Positions 7,589-14,468 of a stretch of 18,974 nt of DNA are shown here, one piece after another. The stretch comes from Colivivens sp963640465. Its GTDB lineage: Bacteria > Bacteroidota > Bacteroidia > Bacteroidales > Bacteroidaceae. Position numbers and translations under genes: made by a program. Under the pieces are notes generated by a model. It saw nothing but the letters and a program-made list of their open reading frames with translations. It ran no database searches and was not told the origin of the DNA. Numbering within the stretch: position 1 is the first letter of the stretch; the number at the start of each line of letters is the position of its first letter. Location of the stretch: positions 1 to 18,974 of the forward strand of contig CAVHYP010000051.1 of the NCBI GenBank assembly GCA_963640465.1, written 5' to 3'.

Positions 7589-7621
7589 AAAAAAACCTGT
7601 GGACTAAAGGTCAACAGGTTT
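7589..7621 (-). terminator. Intrinsic terminator of the small lipoprotein gene, abutting hemW
   Basis: aaacctgt (7593-7600) pairs with acaggttt (7614-7621) around a 13-nt loop. On the minus strand the stem runs into seven T (7589-7595). It ends about 23 nt before the hemW ATG. Confidence 0.85.
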
Positions 7622-7633
7622 CAATTCTCTCAA

Positions 7634-7648
7634 TTAGGTTAAACCTAA
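7634..7648. repeat. Short 7-1-7 palindrome
   Basis: TTAGGTT-A-AACCTAA lies between the small lipoprotein stop and its terminator. It could be an operator-like dyad or a small mRNA 3'-end hairpin; there is no further support. Confidence 0.4.
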
Positions 7649-7669
7649 ACTTGCTTCGTTGTATTGCGA

Positions 7670-7855
7670 TTATTCAACAACTGTAGTGTCAGCAACTGTA
7701 GTGTCAGCAGCAACAGAATCTACAACTACTGGCTCCTCAACAACAGCTGAGTCGCATACTGAGTCTGAATCGTTAACTGTAGCCTCTGTGTTACCACCAC
7801 AAGAAGCGAATGAAACTGCAACAACTGCAACGAATGCAATCAATAACTTCTTCAT
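7670..7855 (-). CDS. Small acidic lipoprotein, function unknown
   Basis: A 61-aa product with a clear lipoprotein signal, MKKLLIAFVAVVAVSFASC, in which Cys19 follows the lipobox FAS. The mature part is only about 43 residues. It is acidic, rich in Val, Asp and Thr, and ends in two exact ADTTV repeats (15-bp direct repeats at 7678-7692 and 7693-7707). It has a perfect -7 box upstream and a strong terminator downstream, so it is a compact, probably well-expressed single gene. I recognise no domain. Similar tiny 'ASCGG' lipoproteins are common in Bacteroidales; no role can be given. Confidence 0.82.
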   Translation of the reverse strand: MKKLLIAFVAVVAVSFASCGGNTEATVNDSDSVCDSAVVEEPVVVDSVAADTTVADTTVVE

Positions 7856-7904
7856 TTCTTTCTAATTTTAATGTTCAACAATCATTTGTTTTCTAAAACC
7901 GATG

Positions 7905-7912
7905 CAAAGGTA
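7905..7912 (-). promoter_or_regulatory. -7 box of the small lipoprotein promoter
   Basis: The minus strand reads TACCTTTG, a perfect TAnnTTTG, 50 bp upstream of the ATG. The -33 element is weak. It predicts a leader of about 40-45 nt. Confidence 0.5.
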
Positions 7913-8154
7913 TAGCTTTTTCTGATACGTTGTACTTGTAACTCAAAAAAAATAATGTTTTTCTTGCATTTTCTCTTTTTGATGGGTTGTAACTGTCCTT
8001 TTCGAGGTCAAAAACCATAAGTTGGTTGTGAAAATCGCCTCCGTCGGATTCTTGTTTCTCAATGGCTGGCTCAGACTGATGTTTTCATTGGATTTGTGCC
8101 TCTCAATGGCAGGCTCGGATGGATTGGTTCCGTGGGATTCTTGCTTCTCTATAA
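7913..8154. other. Intergenic region with imperfect 44-bp repeats
   Basis: No gene is supported. From 8046 three imperfect repeats start with ggatt at 8046, 8090 and 8135 (periods 44 and 45). The first two share tctcaatggc (8057, 8101) and are about 70% identical over 44 positions. 8041-8060 and 8130-8149 match at 18 of 20. The rest (7913-8040) is AT-rich with A-runs and shows no structure I can name. Confidence 0.6.
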
Positions 8155-8181
8155 ACAAAAAGGAGGCAATGACATGCCTCC
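8155..8181 (-). terminator. Intrinsic terminator of the ECF sigma gene
   Basis: ggaggca (8162-8168) and tgcctcc (8175-8181) pair perfectly around a 6-nt loop, followed on the minus strand by five T (8157-8161). It lies about 30 nt past the sigma gene stop. Confidence 0.88.
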
Positions 8182-8212
8182 CTGTAAAAGTATTTATGAA
8201 TGTCTGATTCTA

Positions 8213-8806
8213 TTATGAAGCCAGACTGATGTTGTATTCTTGTGCAAGTCGTCTGAGGTTGATCAGTGCGTATCTTATTCTGCCAAGGGCTGTGTTTATA
8301 CTACAGTTGAGCTGCACGGCTATTTCCTTGAAACTCTTTTCCTGGAAATATCGCAGGTCGATTATCTCCTGCTGGTTCTGTGGCAACATCTTGATGATGT
8401 CCTGCAGCCCGTTCAGGTTCTGCTGGCGGATCATCTGTGTCTCCACATTGTTCTCGTCGGAGAGACGGATGTCGTTGAACAGGTCCACTTCGGTCTCATC
8501 GTTGGATATGTTCTTCTCGTTCTTCTGATGGCGGAAATAGTCGATGACGATGTTGTGGGAGATGCGCATGAGCCATGAACTGAACTTCTGCTGTTCGGTG
8601 TAGCGGTCTGAACGTATGGTGGAGACCACGCGCATGAAGATGTCCTGGAAGAGGTCTTCTGCCACTTCCCTGTTGCGTACGAAATAAGATACGTATGTGA
8701 ATACCTTACTCTCATAGCGGTTCAACAGAATGTCGAACGCATCGTTATTGCCTTCTATATACAAACTCACCAACTGCTCATCGGCAAGTGATGTCAATTT
8801 TTTCAT
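8213..8806 (-). CDS. ECF-type sigma-70 family factor
   Basis: A 197-aa protein from ATG 8806 (MKKLTSLADEQLV). Region 2 spans about 20-95, with the core-binding AEDLFQDIFMRV (49-60) and the -10-recognising FSSWLMRISHNIVIDYFR (75-92). A charged linker (95-128) follows. Region 4 spans about 132-186, with the helix-turn-helix KEIAVQLNCSINTALGRIR (160-178). An in-frame TTG at 8848 would add 14 residues but has no support. No anti-sigma factor or SusCD genes lie next to it, so unlike many Bacteroidales ECF factors it is not part of an obvious polysaccharide locus. It is monocistronic, with promoter and terminator. The regulon is unknown. Confidence 0.9.
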   Translation of the reverse strand: MKKLTSLADEQLVSLYIEGNNDAFDILLNRYESKVFTYVSYFVRNREVAEDLFQDIFMRVVSTIRSDRYTEQQKFSSWLMRISHNIVIDYFRHQKNEKNISNDETEVDLFNDIRLSDENNVETQMIRQQNLNGLQDIIKMLPQNQQEIIDLRYFQEKSFKEIAVQLNCSINTALGRIRYALINLRRLAQEYNISLAS

Positions 8807-8941
8807 TACACTTCGTTTTGTGTCAGTCTCCAACTCTGTCTGTGTCAACTCTGCTTTGACTGACGTTGTTTGTTTGAGTAATGTCCTTCTATAGGCAATA
8901 ATGTTTTTGAGTTTGTTACTTGTGATTTATAATCTCTTGTG

Positions 8942-8972
8942 CAAAGTAAATAAATCTCCGGCAAACAGCCAA
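8942..8972 (-). promoter_or_regulatory. Promoter of the ECF sigma gene
   Basis: The minus strand reads TTGG (8972-8969), 19 nt, then TTACTTTGC, each one mismatch from the Bacteroidetes TTTG / TAnnTTTG consensus at correct spacing. The leader would be about 130 nt. Confidence 0.4.
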
Positions 8973-9008
8973 GGGATTGATAGAGAAAATGTGTGGGGAC
9001 CTCTCCTT

Positions 9009-9980
9009 TTAACACATTCGGATGTCGTTTTCGCATTTGAACCCTCTCAAGAAGTCTTCTACGCGCATCTGTTTCTTTCCTGCCATCTTCAGTGCCAGTA
9101 TGTGGATGTATCCGTCGGTGGTGCGTACTTTGATGTAGGTCTTACCGTCGGTCTTTACCTCTCCTGGTGTGCCTGCATCTTCGGTGAACTCTTTGGATGA
9201 TTCATAGATCTTGATTTCAGAAGTCTTTCTTCCGTTGTGCAGTTCGGTCCATGCAGCAGGGTAGGGGCTGAGTCCTCGGATGAAGTCGTAAACTTGTTTT
9301 GTCCCCTGGCTTTGCCAGTCGATGCGGCAGGTGTCTCTGAATATCTTTGGTGCTGGTTTGAGTTCGTTTCCTTCCTCCAGTTCTTCCTGAGCTGTTGTGT
9401 GGATGTTGTCGTTGAGTATGTTGTCCACTGTCTCTGTCACGAGCTTTCCTCCGAGTTCCATCAGTTTGTCGTGGATTATACCCACGTTGTCGGTGTCGGC
9501 AATGGGGACGTGCACTTGTTGTATGATGTTGCCTGTGTCAATCTCATGCTTGAGGAAGAATGTGGTGATGCCAGTCTCTTTCTCTCCGTTGATGATTGCC
9601 CAATTGATGGGAGCTGCACCTCGGTATTGCGGAAGGAGTGAGGCATGGAGATTGAAGGTGCCGAGGCGTGGCATGTTCCACACCACTTCGGGCAACATGC
9701 GGAAAGCTACGACAATCTGAAGGTCGGCATGGAGCGATTGTAATTCGCTGATGAACTGTTCGTCCTTAAGTTTCTCGGGTTGAAGGACTTTCAGTCCTTT
9801 CTCCAGTGCGTATTGCTTCACTGGACTTGGCTGAAGTGTGTTTCCATGACGGCCTATGGGTTTGTCGGGCATCGTGATTACACCTACAACATTGTATCCG
9901 CCTTCCACCAGACATCTTAGACTTTCAACGGCGAACTCTGGAGTTCCCATGTAAACTATTCTCAAATCTTGCTTGTCCAT
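9009..9980 (-). CDS. fmt: Methionyl-tRNA formyltransferase
   Basis: A 323-aa protein, normal length. It formylates Met on initiator tRNA using 10-formyl-THF. The N-terminal formyltransferase domain begins RIVYMGTPEFAV (7-18). It contains the catalytic triad: Asn110 and His112 in FNLHASLLPQYRGAAPINW and Asp148 in HEIDTGNII. The C-terminal OB-like domain (about 210-315) has the expected ...LSPYPAAWTEL. It is the last gene of the prfC-tsaC-clc-fmt run but sits 165 bp after clc, with an AT-rich gap, so it may have its own start site. No clear TAnnTTTG box is seen there, and no strong terminator follows. Confidence 0.95.
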   Translation of the reverse strand: MDKQDLRIVYMGTPEFAVESLRCLVEGGYNVVGVITMPDKPIGRHGNTLQPSPVKQYALEKGLKVLQPEKLKDEQFISELQSLHADLQIVVAFRMLPEVVWNMPRLGTFNLHASLLPQYRGAAPINWAIINGEKETGITTFFLKHEIDTGNIIQQVHVPIADTDNVGIIHDKLMELGGKLVTETVDNILNDNIHTTAQEELEEGNELKPAPKIFRDTCRIDWQSQGTKQVYDFIRGLSPYPAAWTELHNGRKTSEIKIYESSKEFTEDAGTPGEVKTDGKTYIKVRTTDGYIHILALKMAGKKQMRVEDFLRGFKCENDIRMC

Positions 9981-10106
9981 TTGTGCTACACCTTATTATG
10001 TATATGCTGTATATACTCCTTTTATGATTATGTATTGTATCTATACCTGTTGTAATTATGTGCTATGTCTACAACATTTATGTTGTCTACACCTTAATTA
10101 TATATA

Positions 10107-10128
10107 TAGGATTGTTCTGTTAATCCTA
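10107..10128 (-). terminator. Weak hairpin after the ClC gene
   Basis: taggatt (10107-10113) and aatccta (10122-10128) pair over 7 bp with an 8-nt loop, just past the clc stop. The 3' side on the minus strand is tatatataatt rather than a T-run, so termination would be partial at best. Confidence 0.35.
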
Positions 10129-10145
10129 CTTTCATCAGTATCCCG

Positions 10146-11954
10146 TCATTCTGCACTGAAGGTTACCAGTACTTCACGGTATGAATTGAAAAGTCCCGAC
10201 CTGGATACGAAACCAAGGAACACTCTGTTTTCGTCGACCACAGGCAAGTTCCATGCTTTTGTCTCGTCGAACTTCTCTGTTGCCACTTTTAGTGTGTCGT
10301 TGGTGTTGAGCAGTGCTGGAGGGTCTTTCATGAATGAAGTCACGGTGTACTGATGGTAGAGCTCCGGTCGGAATATGTATTTCCTTACTGAATCTAGCGA
10401 TACGACTCCAAGGAACTTGTTGTTCTTGTCGACTACTGGGAAGATGTTGCGGTGTGCCTTGGTGATTACTCCCACCAGCTGTCCCAGGTCCATTTCGGGT
10501 GTGATGGTCTTGAAGTCGGTCTCAATCTGCGATTTCAAGTTGATGATGGTCAGAATGGCTTTGTCCTTGTCGTGTGTGATGAGTTCTCCTTTTCGTGCAA
10601 GTCGCATTGCGTAGATGCTGTGAGGCTCAAACACATTGATGGTTAAGTAGGATGCCACTGATACTATCATCAAGGGAACGAACAATCCGTAGCCTCCGGT
10701 GAGTTCGGCAATGAGGAAAATGCCGGTCATTGGTGCGTGCATGATTCCGGACATCAGTCCAGCCATTCCGTAGAGAGCGCAGTTCTTCGACGACAGGTAG
10801 CCTGCATCACCCATCTCAAGCACAAGGCAGTTGTCCCACACATGGGCAAAGATGAATCCTGCAATTGCTCCGAGGAACAGTGAAGGTGCGAACACTCCAC
10901 CGCATCCGCCTCCTCCGTTGGTGGCTGTTGTGGCAAATACCTTGAAAATCAAGACGAGCGCCAGATATATGAGCAGGGTGTCGTCGCTGCCGTAGAACAG
11001 TGTGTTGTGCATGATGGTGTCTGCACTGGCATTGTGGATGAGCTGGTTGATCACGTCGTAGCCTTCTCCGTACATGGCTGGCAGGAAATATATCAGTGCA
11101 CCCAGTACTACGGCTCCTACGATGAATTTCTTCCAGGGATTGGCAAGTTTGGCGAAGATGCCTTCAAACCAGTTCATTGCTCTCGTGAAGTAGAGTGATG
11201 TGATTCCGCATGCCACACCTAGCAGTATGCAACCGGGGATGATGTCGTTGGAGAATGCTTTGTCGAGTTCGAAGTCGAACATCGGTTGTGTTCCATACAG
11301 GGCATACGACACGCAGACGGATGTGAGGCAGGTCACGAGCAGTGGCAGCAGTGATGCCATGTTAAGGTCGAGCATCAACACCTCAAGCACGAACATGACT
11401 CCTGCAATCGGCGCTTTGAAGATGGCTGCGATGGCTCCTGCTGCACCACATCCCACAAGCAACATCATGCTGTTTGGCGGCAGGTTGAACCGTTTGCCGA
11501 GGTTGGAACCGAAAGCTGAACCGGTCAGCACTATTGGTGCCTCGGCTCCCACTGATCCTCCGAATCCGATTGTTATGGCACTGGCTACGATGCTGGTCCA
11601 TCTGTTGTGCGACTTTATCCTGGCTCGTTTCCTTGATATGGCATACAGTATCTTGGTCACTCCGTGGCTTATGTCGTCGCGCACCATATATTTCACGAAA
11701 AGCATGGTGAAGAGTATTCCGACTGCCGGATACACCATGTAGAGTCCGTTGGTCTCTGAGAGGTTGAACTGGTTGGTCAGCAGGTATCTTATCTGTTCGA
11801 TGAGATATTTCAGGATGAACGCAGCGAGACCGGTGCAGATACCGACCACAAGGCTGAGCATCAGCAGAATTTGCTTTGCCGACCTGTTTCCTTTAATCCA
11901 TTCTGCTATGATGTGGACGATTGTTGTCTCGCGTCTTAGAAATGAAAATCTCAT
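10146..11954 (-). CDS. ClC-family chloride channel/transporter with two CBS domains
   Basis: A 602-aa inner-membrane protein. The ClC core (about 25-445) holds the gating glutamate Glu138 in GGSVGAEAPIV (equivalent to E. coli ClC Glu148) and GGVFAPSLFLGA (352-363), with the usual GGG loop before it. At the proton-glutamate site (Glu203 in E. coli ClC) the alignment FKAPIAGVMFVLEV places Val192, as in animal ClC channels. This suggests passive Cl- conduction rather than 2Cl-/H+ exchange (inference). The cytoplasmic tail carries two CBS domains (about 476-530 and 537-597), which may bind adenine nucleotides. It starts 18 nt after the tsaC stop, so it belongs to the prfC-tsaC operon. The fmt-clc-tsaC linkage is, to my memory, common in Bacteroides. 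Confidence 0.92.
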   Translation of the reverse strand: MRFSFLRRETTIVHIIAEWIKGNRSAKQILLMLSLVVGICTGLAAFILKYLIEQIRYLLTNQFNLSETNGLYMVYPAVGILFTMLFVKYMVRDDISHGVTKILYAISRKRARIKSHNRWTSIVASAITIGFGGSVGAEAPIVLTGSAFGSNLGKRFNLPPNSMMLLVGCGAAGAIAAIFKAPIAGVMFVLEVLMLDLNMASLLPLLVTCLTSVCVSYALYGTQPMFDFELDKAFSNDIIPGCILLGVACGITSLYFTRAMNWFEGIFAKLANPWKKFIVGAVVLGALIYFLPAMYGEGYDVINQLIHNASADTIMHNTLFYGSDDTLLIYLALVLIFKVFATTATNGGGGCGGVFAPSLFLGAIAGFIFAHVWDNCLVLEMGDAGYLSSKNCALYGMAGLMSGIMHAPMTGIFLIAELTGGYGLFVPLMIVSVASYLTINVFEPHSIYAMRLARKGELITHDKDKAILTIINLKSQIETDFKTITPEMDLGQLVGVITKAHRNIFPVVDKNNKFLGVVSLDSVRKYIFRPELYHQYTVTSFMKDPPALLNTNDTLKVATEKFDETKAWNLPVVDENRVFLGFVSRSGLFNSYREVLVTFSAE

Positions 11955-11972
11955 CTTTGCCTCCTGTTTGTC

Positions 11973-12539
11973 TTAGTCTCTTATTATCTTGAATTGTCCT
12001 GACGGGTCAATCTTCACGATGCTTGATGGTTTGTGTTTCTCCTTGCTCTGCCGGCTGTACTTCACGACATAGTCCACTGCTTCCTTTATCTCGTCGGATA
12101 TCTCGTCGAAAGTCTGCGGTGTGGGTTCTCCGCTTATGTTGGCACTTGTTGACACAATGGGCTTCTGGAATCTGAAACACAGTTCCTTGGAGAATTCTTC
12201 CTTGGTGATTCGTATTCCCACACTGCTGTCCTCTGCCAACAGGTTGGGTGCCAGTCCCACTGCCTGGTCGAAGATGATGGTGAGTGGCTTGGTGGACAGT
12301 TCAATCATGTCCCATGTCACGTCAGCTACGTTTCTCACATAGCGCGACAGCCGTGCCTCGCTGTCGACAAGGCAGATGAGCGCCTTGCTGTCGTCGCGTC
12401 GTTTGATTTCGTACACTCGTTTCACCGCCTCTGGATTCGTGGCATCACATCCGATGCCCCACACAGTGTCGGTAGGGTAGAGTATCACTCCGCCTTTCCT
12501 CATTATCTCTACGGCTTTCTTTATTTCGTCTTGTAACAT
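11973..12539 (-). CDS. tsaC: Threonylcarbamoyl-AMP synthase (YrdC/Sua5 family)
   Basis: A 188-aa protein that makes L-threonylcarbamoyl-AMP from Thr, bicarbonate and ATP, the first step of t6A37 in ANN-decoding tRNAs. It is a single YrdC domain with YPTDTVWGIGCDA (21-33), KRRDDSKALICLV (46-58) and STSANISGEPT (130-140). It lacks the extra C-terminal Sua5 domain, so it is TsaC length. An open frame extends upstream to 12755, but that part overlaps the end of prfC in another frame and is Arg-rich and unlike the family; ATG 12539 is 5 nt after the prfC stop and is the right start. The partners tsaB, tsaD and tsaE are not in the window. Confidence 0.93.
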   Translation of the reverse strand: MLQDEIKKAVEIMRKGGVILYPTDTVWGIGCDATNPEAVKRVYEIKRRDDSKALICLVDSEARLSRYVRNVADVTWDMIELSTKPLTIIFDQAVGLAPNLLAEDSSVGIRITKEEFSKELCFRFQKPIVSTSANISGEPTPQTFDEISDEIKEAVDYVVKYSRQSKEKHKPSSIVKIDPSGQFKIIRD

Positions 12540-12544
12540 ATTTC

Positions 12545-14116
12545 TCAGAATTCGCTTGTGAAATGGAACTTGATATGCTTGAAATCTTGTTGCGCCATCT
12601 GCAGCACGTAGTTGGAGTCTGCCAGGAACACGTCTCTGCCGTCCCGGTCCTTTGCCATGTACTGGTACTTGCGTTTCTTGAACGCATCGAGTTCTGCCTC
12701 GTTGTCGCTCTCTATCCAGCATGCCTTGTAGAGGCTTACTGGCTCCCATCGGCAACGTGCATTGTATTCGTTCTCCAGTCGGTACTGTATGACTTCAAAC
12801 TGGAGCTGGCCTACGGTTCCGATGAGTTTGCGTCCGTTGAACTGGTTGACGAACATCTGTGCCACTCCTTCGTCCATCAGCTGGTCGATGCCTTTTGCTA
12901 GTTGCTTGGTCTTCATCGGGTCGGCATTGTCGATGTATTTGAACATTTCGGGTGAGAAACTGGGCAATCCCTTGAAATGCAGCAGTTCGCCTTCGGTGAG
13001 TGTGTCGCCAATCTTGAATATGCCGTTGTCGGGAAGTCCCACGATGTCGCCCGGATATGCTTCTTCAATGGTGCTCTTCTTCTGTGCCATGAATTGGGTG
13101 GGGGAGGAGAAGCGTACTGTCTTGTTCTGGCGTACATGCTGGTAGGGTGCGTTGCGCACGAACTTTCCTGAGCATACTTTGCAGAAGGCTGTACATGAAC
13201 GGTGGTTGGGGTCGATGTTGGCTGTTATCTTGAAGATGAAGCCAGTGAACTTGGGTTCGGTAGGCTCCACAAGACGTTCCTCTGCTTGGGTAGGGCGCGG
13301 ACTTGGCGCAATCTCCACGAAGCAGTCGAGCAGTTCCTGCACACCGAAGTTGTTCAGCGCTGAACCGAAGAACACTGGTGCCACTTCGCCGTTTCTGTAT
13401 GTCTCTACATCGAATTCTGAGTAAACGCCTTCCACTAGGTCGAGATCTTCACGCAGCTTGTCTGCGTCTTGCTTCCCGACTTTCTCGTCGAGTTCGCCAC
13501 TGCTGATGTCGACTTCCACTTTCTCTGTCACAAGTTGTTTGTTTGGCGTGAAGAGGTTGAGATTGTGCTCGTAAATATTGTACACACCCTTGAACTGCTG
13601 ACCTTGGTTGATTGGCCATGAGAGTGGACGTACGCTTATCTGCAACTCCGATTCCACTTCGTCCAACAGGTCGAACGGGTCGCGTCCTTCGCGGTCCATC
13701 TTGTTGATGAACACTATGACAGGGGTTTTTCTCATTCGGCACACGGTCATCAACTTACGGGTCTGTGCCTCCACTCCTTTTGCTCCGTCAATCACGATGA
13801 TGGCGCTGTCCACTGCTGTCAGTGTGCGGAAGGTGTCTTCGCAGAAGTCCTGGTGGCCTGGTGTGTCGAGGATGTTTACCTTATAGTTGTGATAGTCAAA
13901 CTCCATGACGGACGTTGAGACAGAGATTCCACGTTGCTTCTCTATCTCCATCCAGTCGGAGGTTGCAGTCTTCTTTATCTTGTTGGATTTCACCGCACCT
14001 GCCACCTGAATCTGTCCTCCGAAGAGTAGCAGTTTCTCGGTGAGAGTGGTCTTTCCTGCGTCCGGGTGACTTATGATGGCAAATGTTCTTCGCTTGTTTA
14101 TTTCCTGTTCGTTCAT
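12545..14116 (-). CDS. prfC: Peptide chain release factor 3
   Basis: A 523-aa translational GTPase that removes RF1/RF2 from the ribosome after peptide release. The G motifs are intact: P-loop SHPDAGKT (16-23), switch I EIEKQRGIS (57-65), DTPGHQDF (84-91) with the catalytic His88, and NKMD (138-141). Domains II and III follow (PKFTGFIFKI..MDPNHR-like segment; YQHVRQNKTVRF; GDIVGLPDNGIFKIGDTL; GTVGQLQFEVIQYRLENEY). The open frame extends upstream to 14296, but residues before MNEQEINKRRTFAI do not match RF3 and lie upstream of the promoter; ATG 14116 gives the family length. It leads the operon prfC-tsaC-clc and serves as an internal contrast to the degenerate G site of fusA2. Confidence 0.95.
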   Translation of the reverse strand: MNEQEINKRRTFAIISHPDAGKTTLTEKLLLFGGQIQVAGAVKSNKIKKTATSDWMEIEKQRGISVSTSVMEFDYHNYKVNILDTPGHQDFCEDTFRTLTAVDSAIIVIDGAKGVEAQTRKLMTVCRMRKTPVIVFINKMDREGRDPFDLLDEVESELQISVRPLSWPINQGQQFKGVYNIYEHNLNLFTPNKQLVTEKVEVDISSGELDEKVGKQDADKLREDLDLVEGVYSEFDVETYRNGEVAPVFFGSALNNFGVQELLDCFVEIAPSPRPTQAEERLVEPTEPKFTGFIFKITANIDPNHRSCTAFCKVCSGKFVRNAPYQHVRQNKTVRFSSPTQFMAQKKSTIEEAYPGDIVGLPDNGIFKIGDTLTEGELLHFKGLPSFSPEMFKYIDNADPMKTKQLAKGIDQLMDEGVAQMFVNQFNGRKLIGTVGQLQFEVIQYRLENEYNARCRWEPVSLYKACWIESDNEAELDAFKKRKYQYMAKDRDGRDVFLADSNYVLQMAQQDFKHIKFHFTSEF

Positions 14117-14182
14117 ATCTTTTGGGTATAAGCAACACTTTCTTTCTTCCGGTTTTTTATGATACAGAGTGCTACTTGTCTG

Positions 14183-14190
14183 CAAAGATA
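14183..14190 (-). promoter_or_regulatory. -7 box of the prfC operon promoter
   Basis: The minus strand reads TATCTTTGC, a perfect TAnnTTTG, 67 bp before the prfC ATG. No clear TTTG -33 element is found at 19-21 nt. The predicted leader is about 60 nt. Confidence 0.45.
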
Positions 14191-14468
14191 CGACTTTTTT
14201 GTGAATCTCATGGTGTTTGGGTTGCATAAATCCTTGACGAAACGCATTTTCTCTTGTGTAAATCCAATTTGGACAATCTATACCTCCATAAAACAAGGTG
14301 TGTGGCTGTGGAATGTCTTGCTTTCTTTGACCCGTAAATTTGGATGGACTGATAATCTCTGACTGGCTTTATTTTGCTCTCTGACCAGAAAAAAATTGTT
14401 TTCTGGTTGGGCTGCAAAATACGTCTGGTTGTCTTGCCCGTTACGTCCGGTCGTTTTGTCCGTTTGCT
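14191..14468. other. Intergenic region between prfC promoter and permease
   Basis: No gene is supported. It contains a hairpin with ccagaaaa (14385-14392) pairing with ttttctgg (14399-14406). A tandem pair of 22-bp copies lies at 14421-14442 and 14443-14464, directly after the permease stop. The hairpin may be a weak 3' end for the permease, but no T-run follows the stem. Confidence 0.5.
14421..14464. repeat. 22-bp tandem duplication after the permease gene
   Basis: Copies 14421-14442 and 14443-14464 match at 18 of 22 positions; all four differences are T/C transitions. The second copy ends 4 nt before the permease stop codon on the opposite strand. Confidence 0.7.

Noticed and set aside
7567..7614. 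TTG start for hemW
   Set aside because: It would translate through the terminator of the upstream gene; the ATG at 7566 begins the conserved radical-SAM N-terminus.
7943..8207. Small frames on both strands between the lipoprotein and sigma genes
   Set aside because: They overlap the 44-bp repeats and the sigma terminator and show no coding features.
12540..12755. N-terminal extension of tsaC
   Set aside because: It overlaps the 3' end of prfC and matches nothing in the YrdC family; ATG 12539 is the natural start.
14117..14296. N-terminal extension of prfC
   Set aside because: It contains the promoter -7 box at 14183-14190, and RF3 homology begins at the ATG at 14116.
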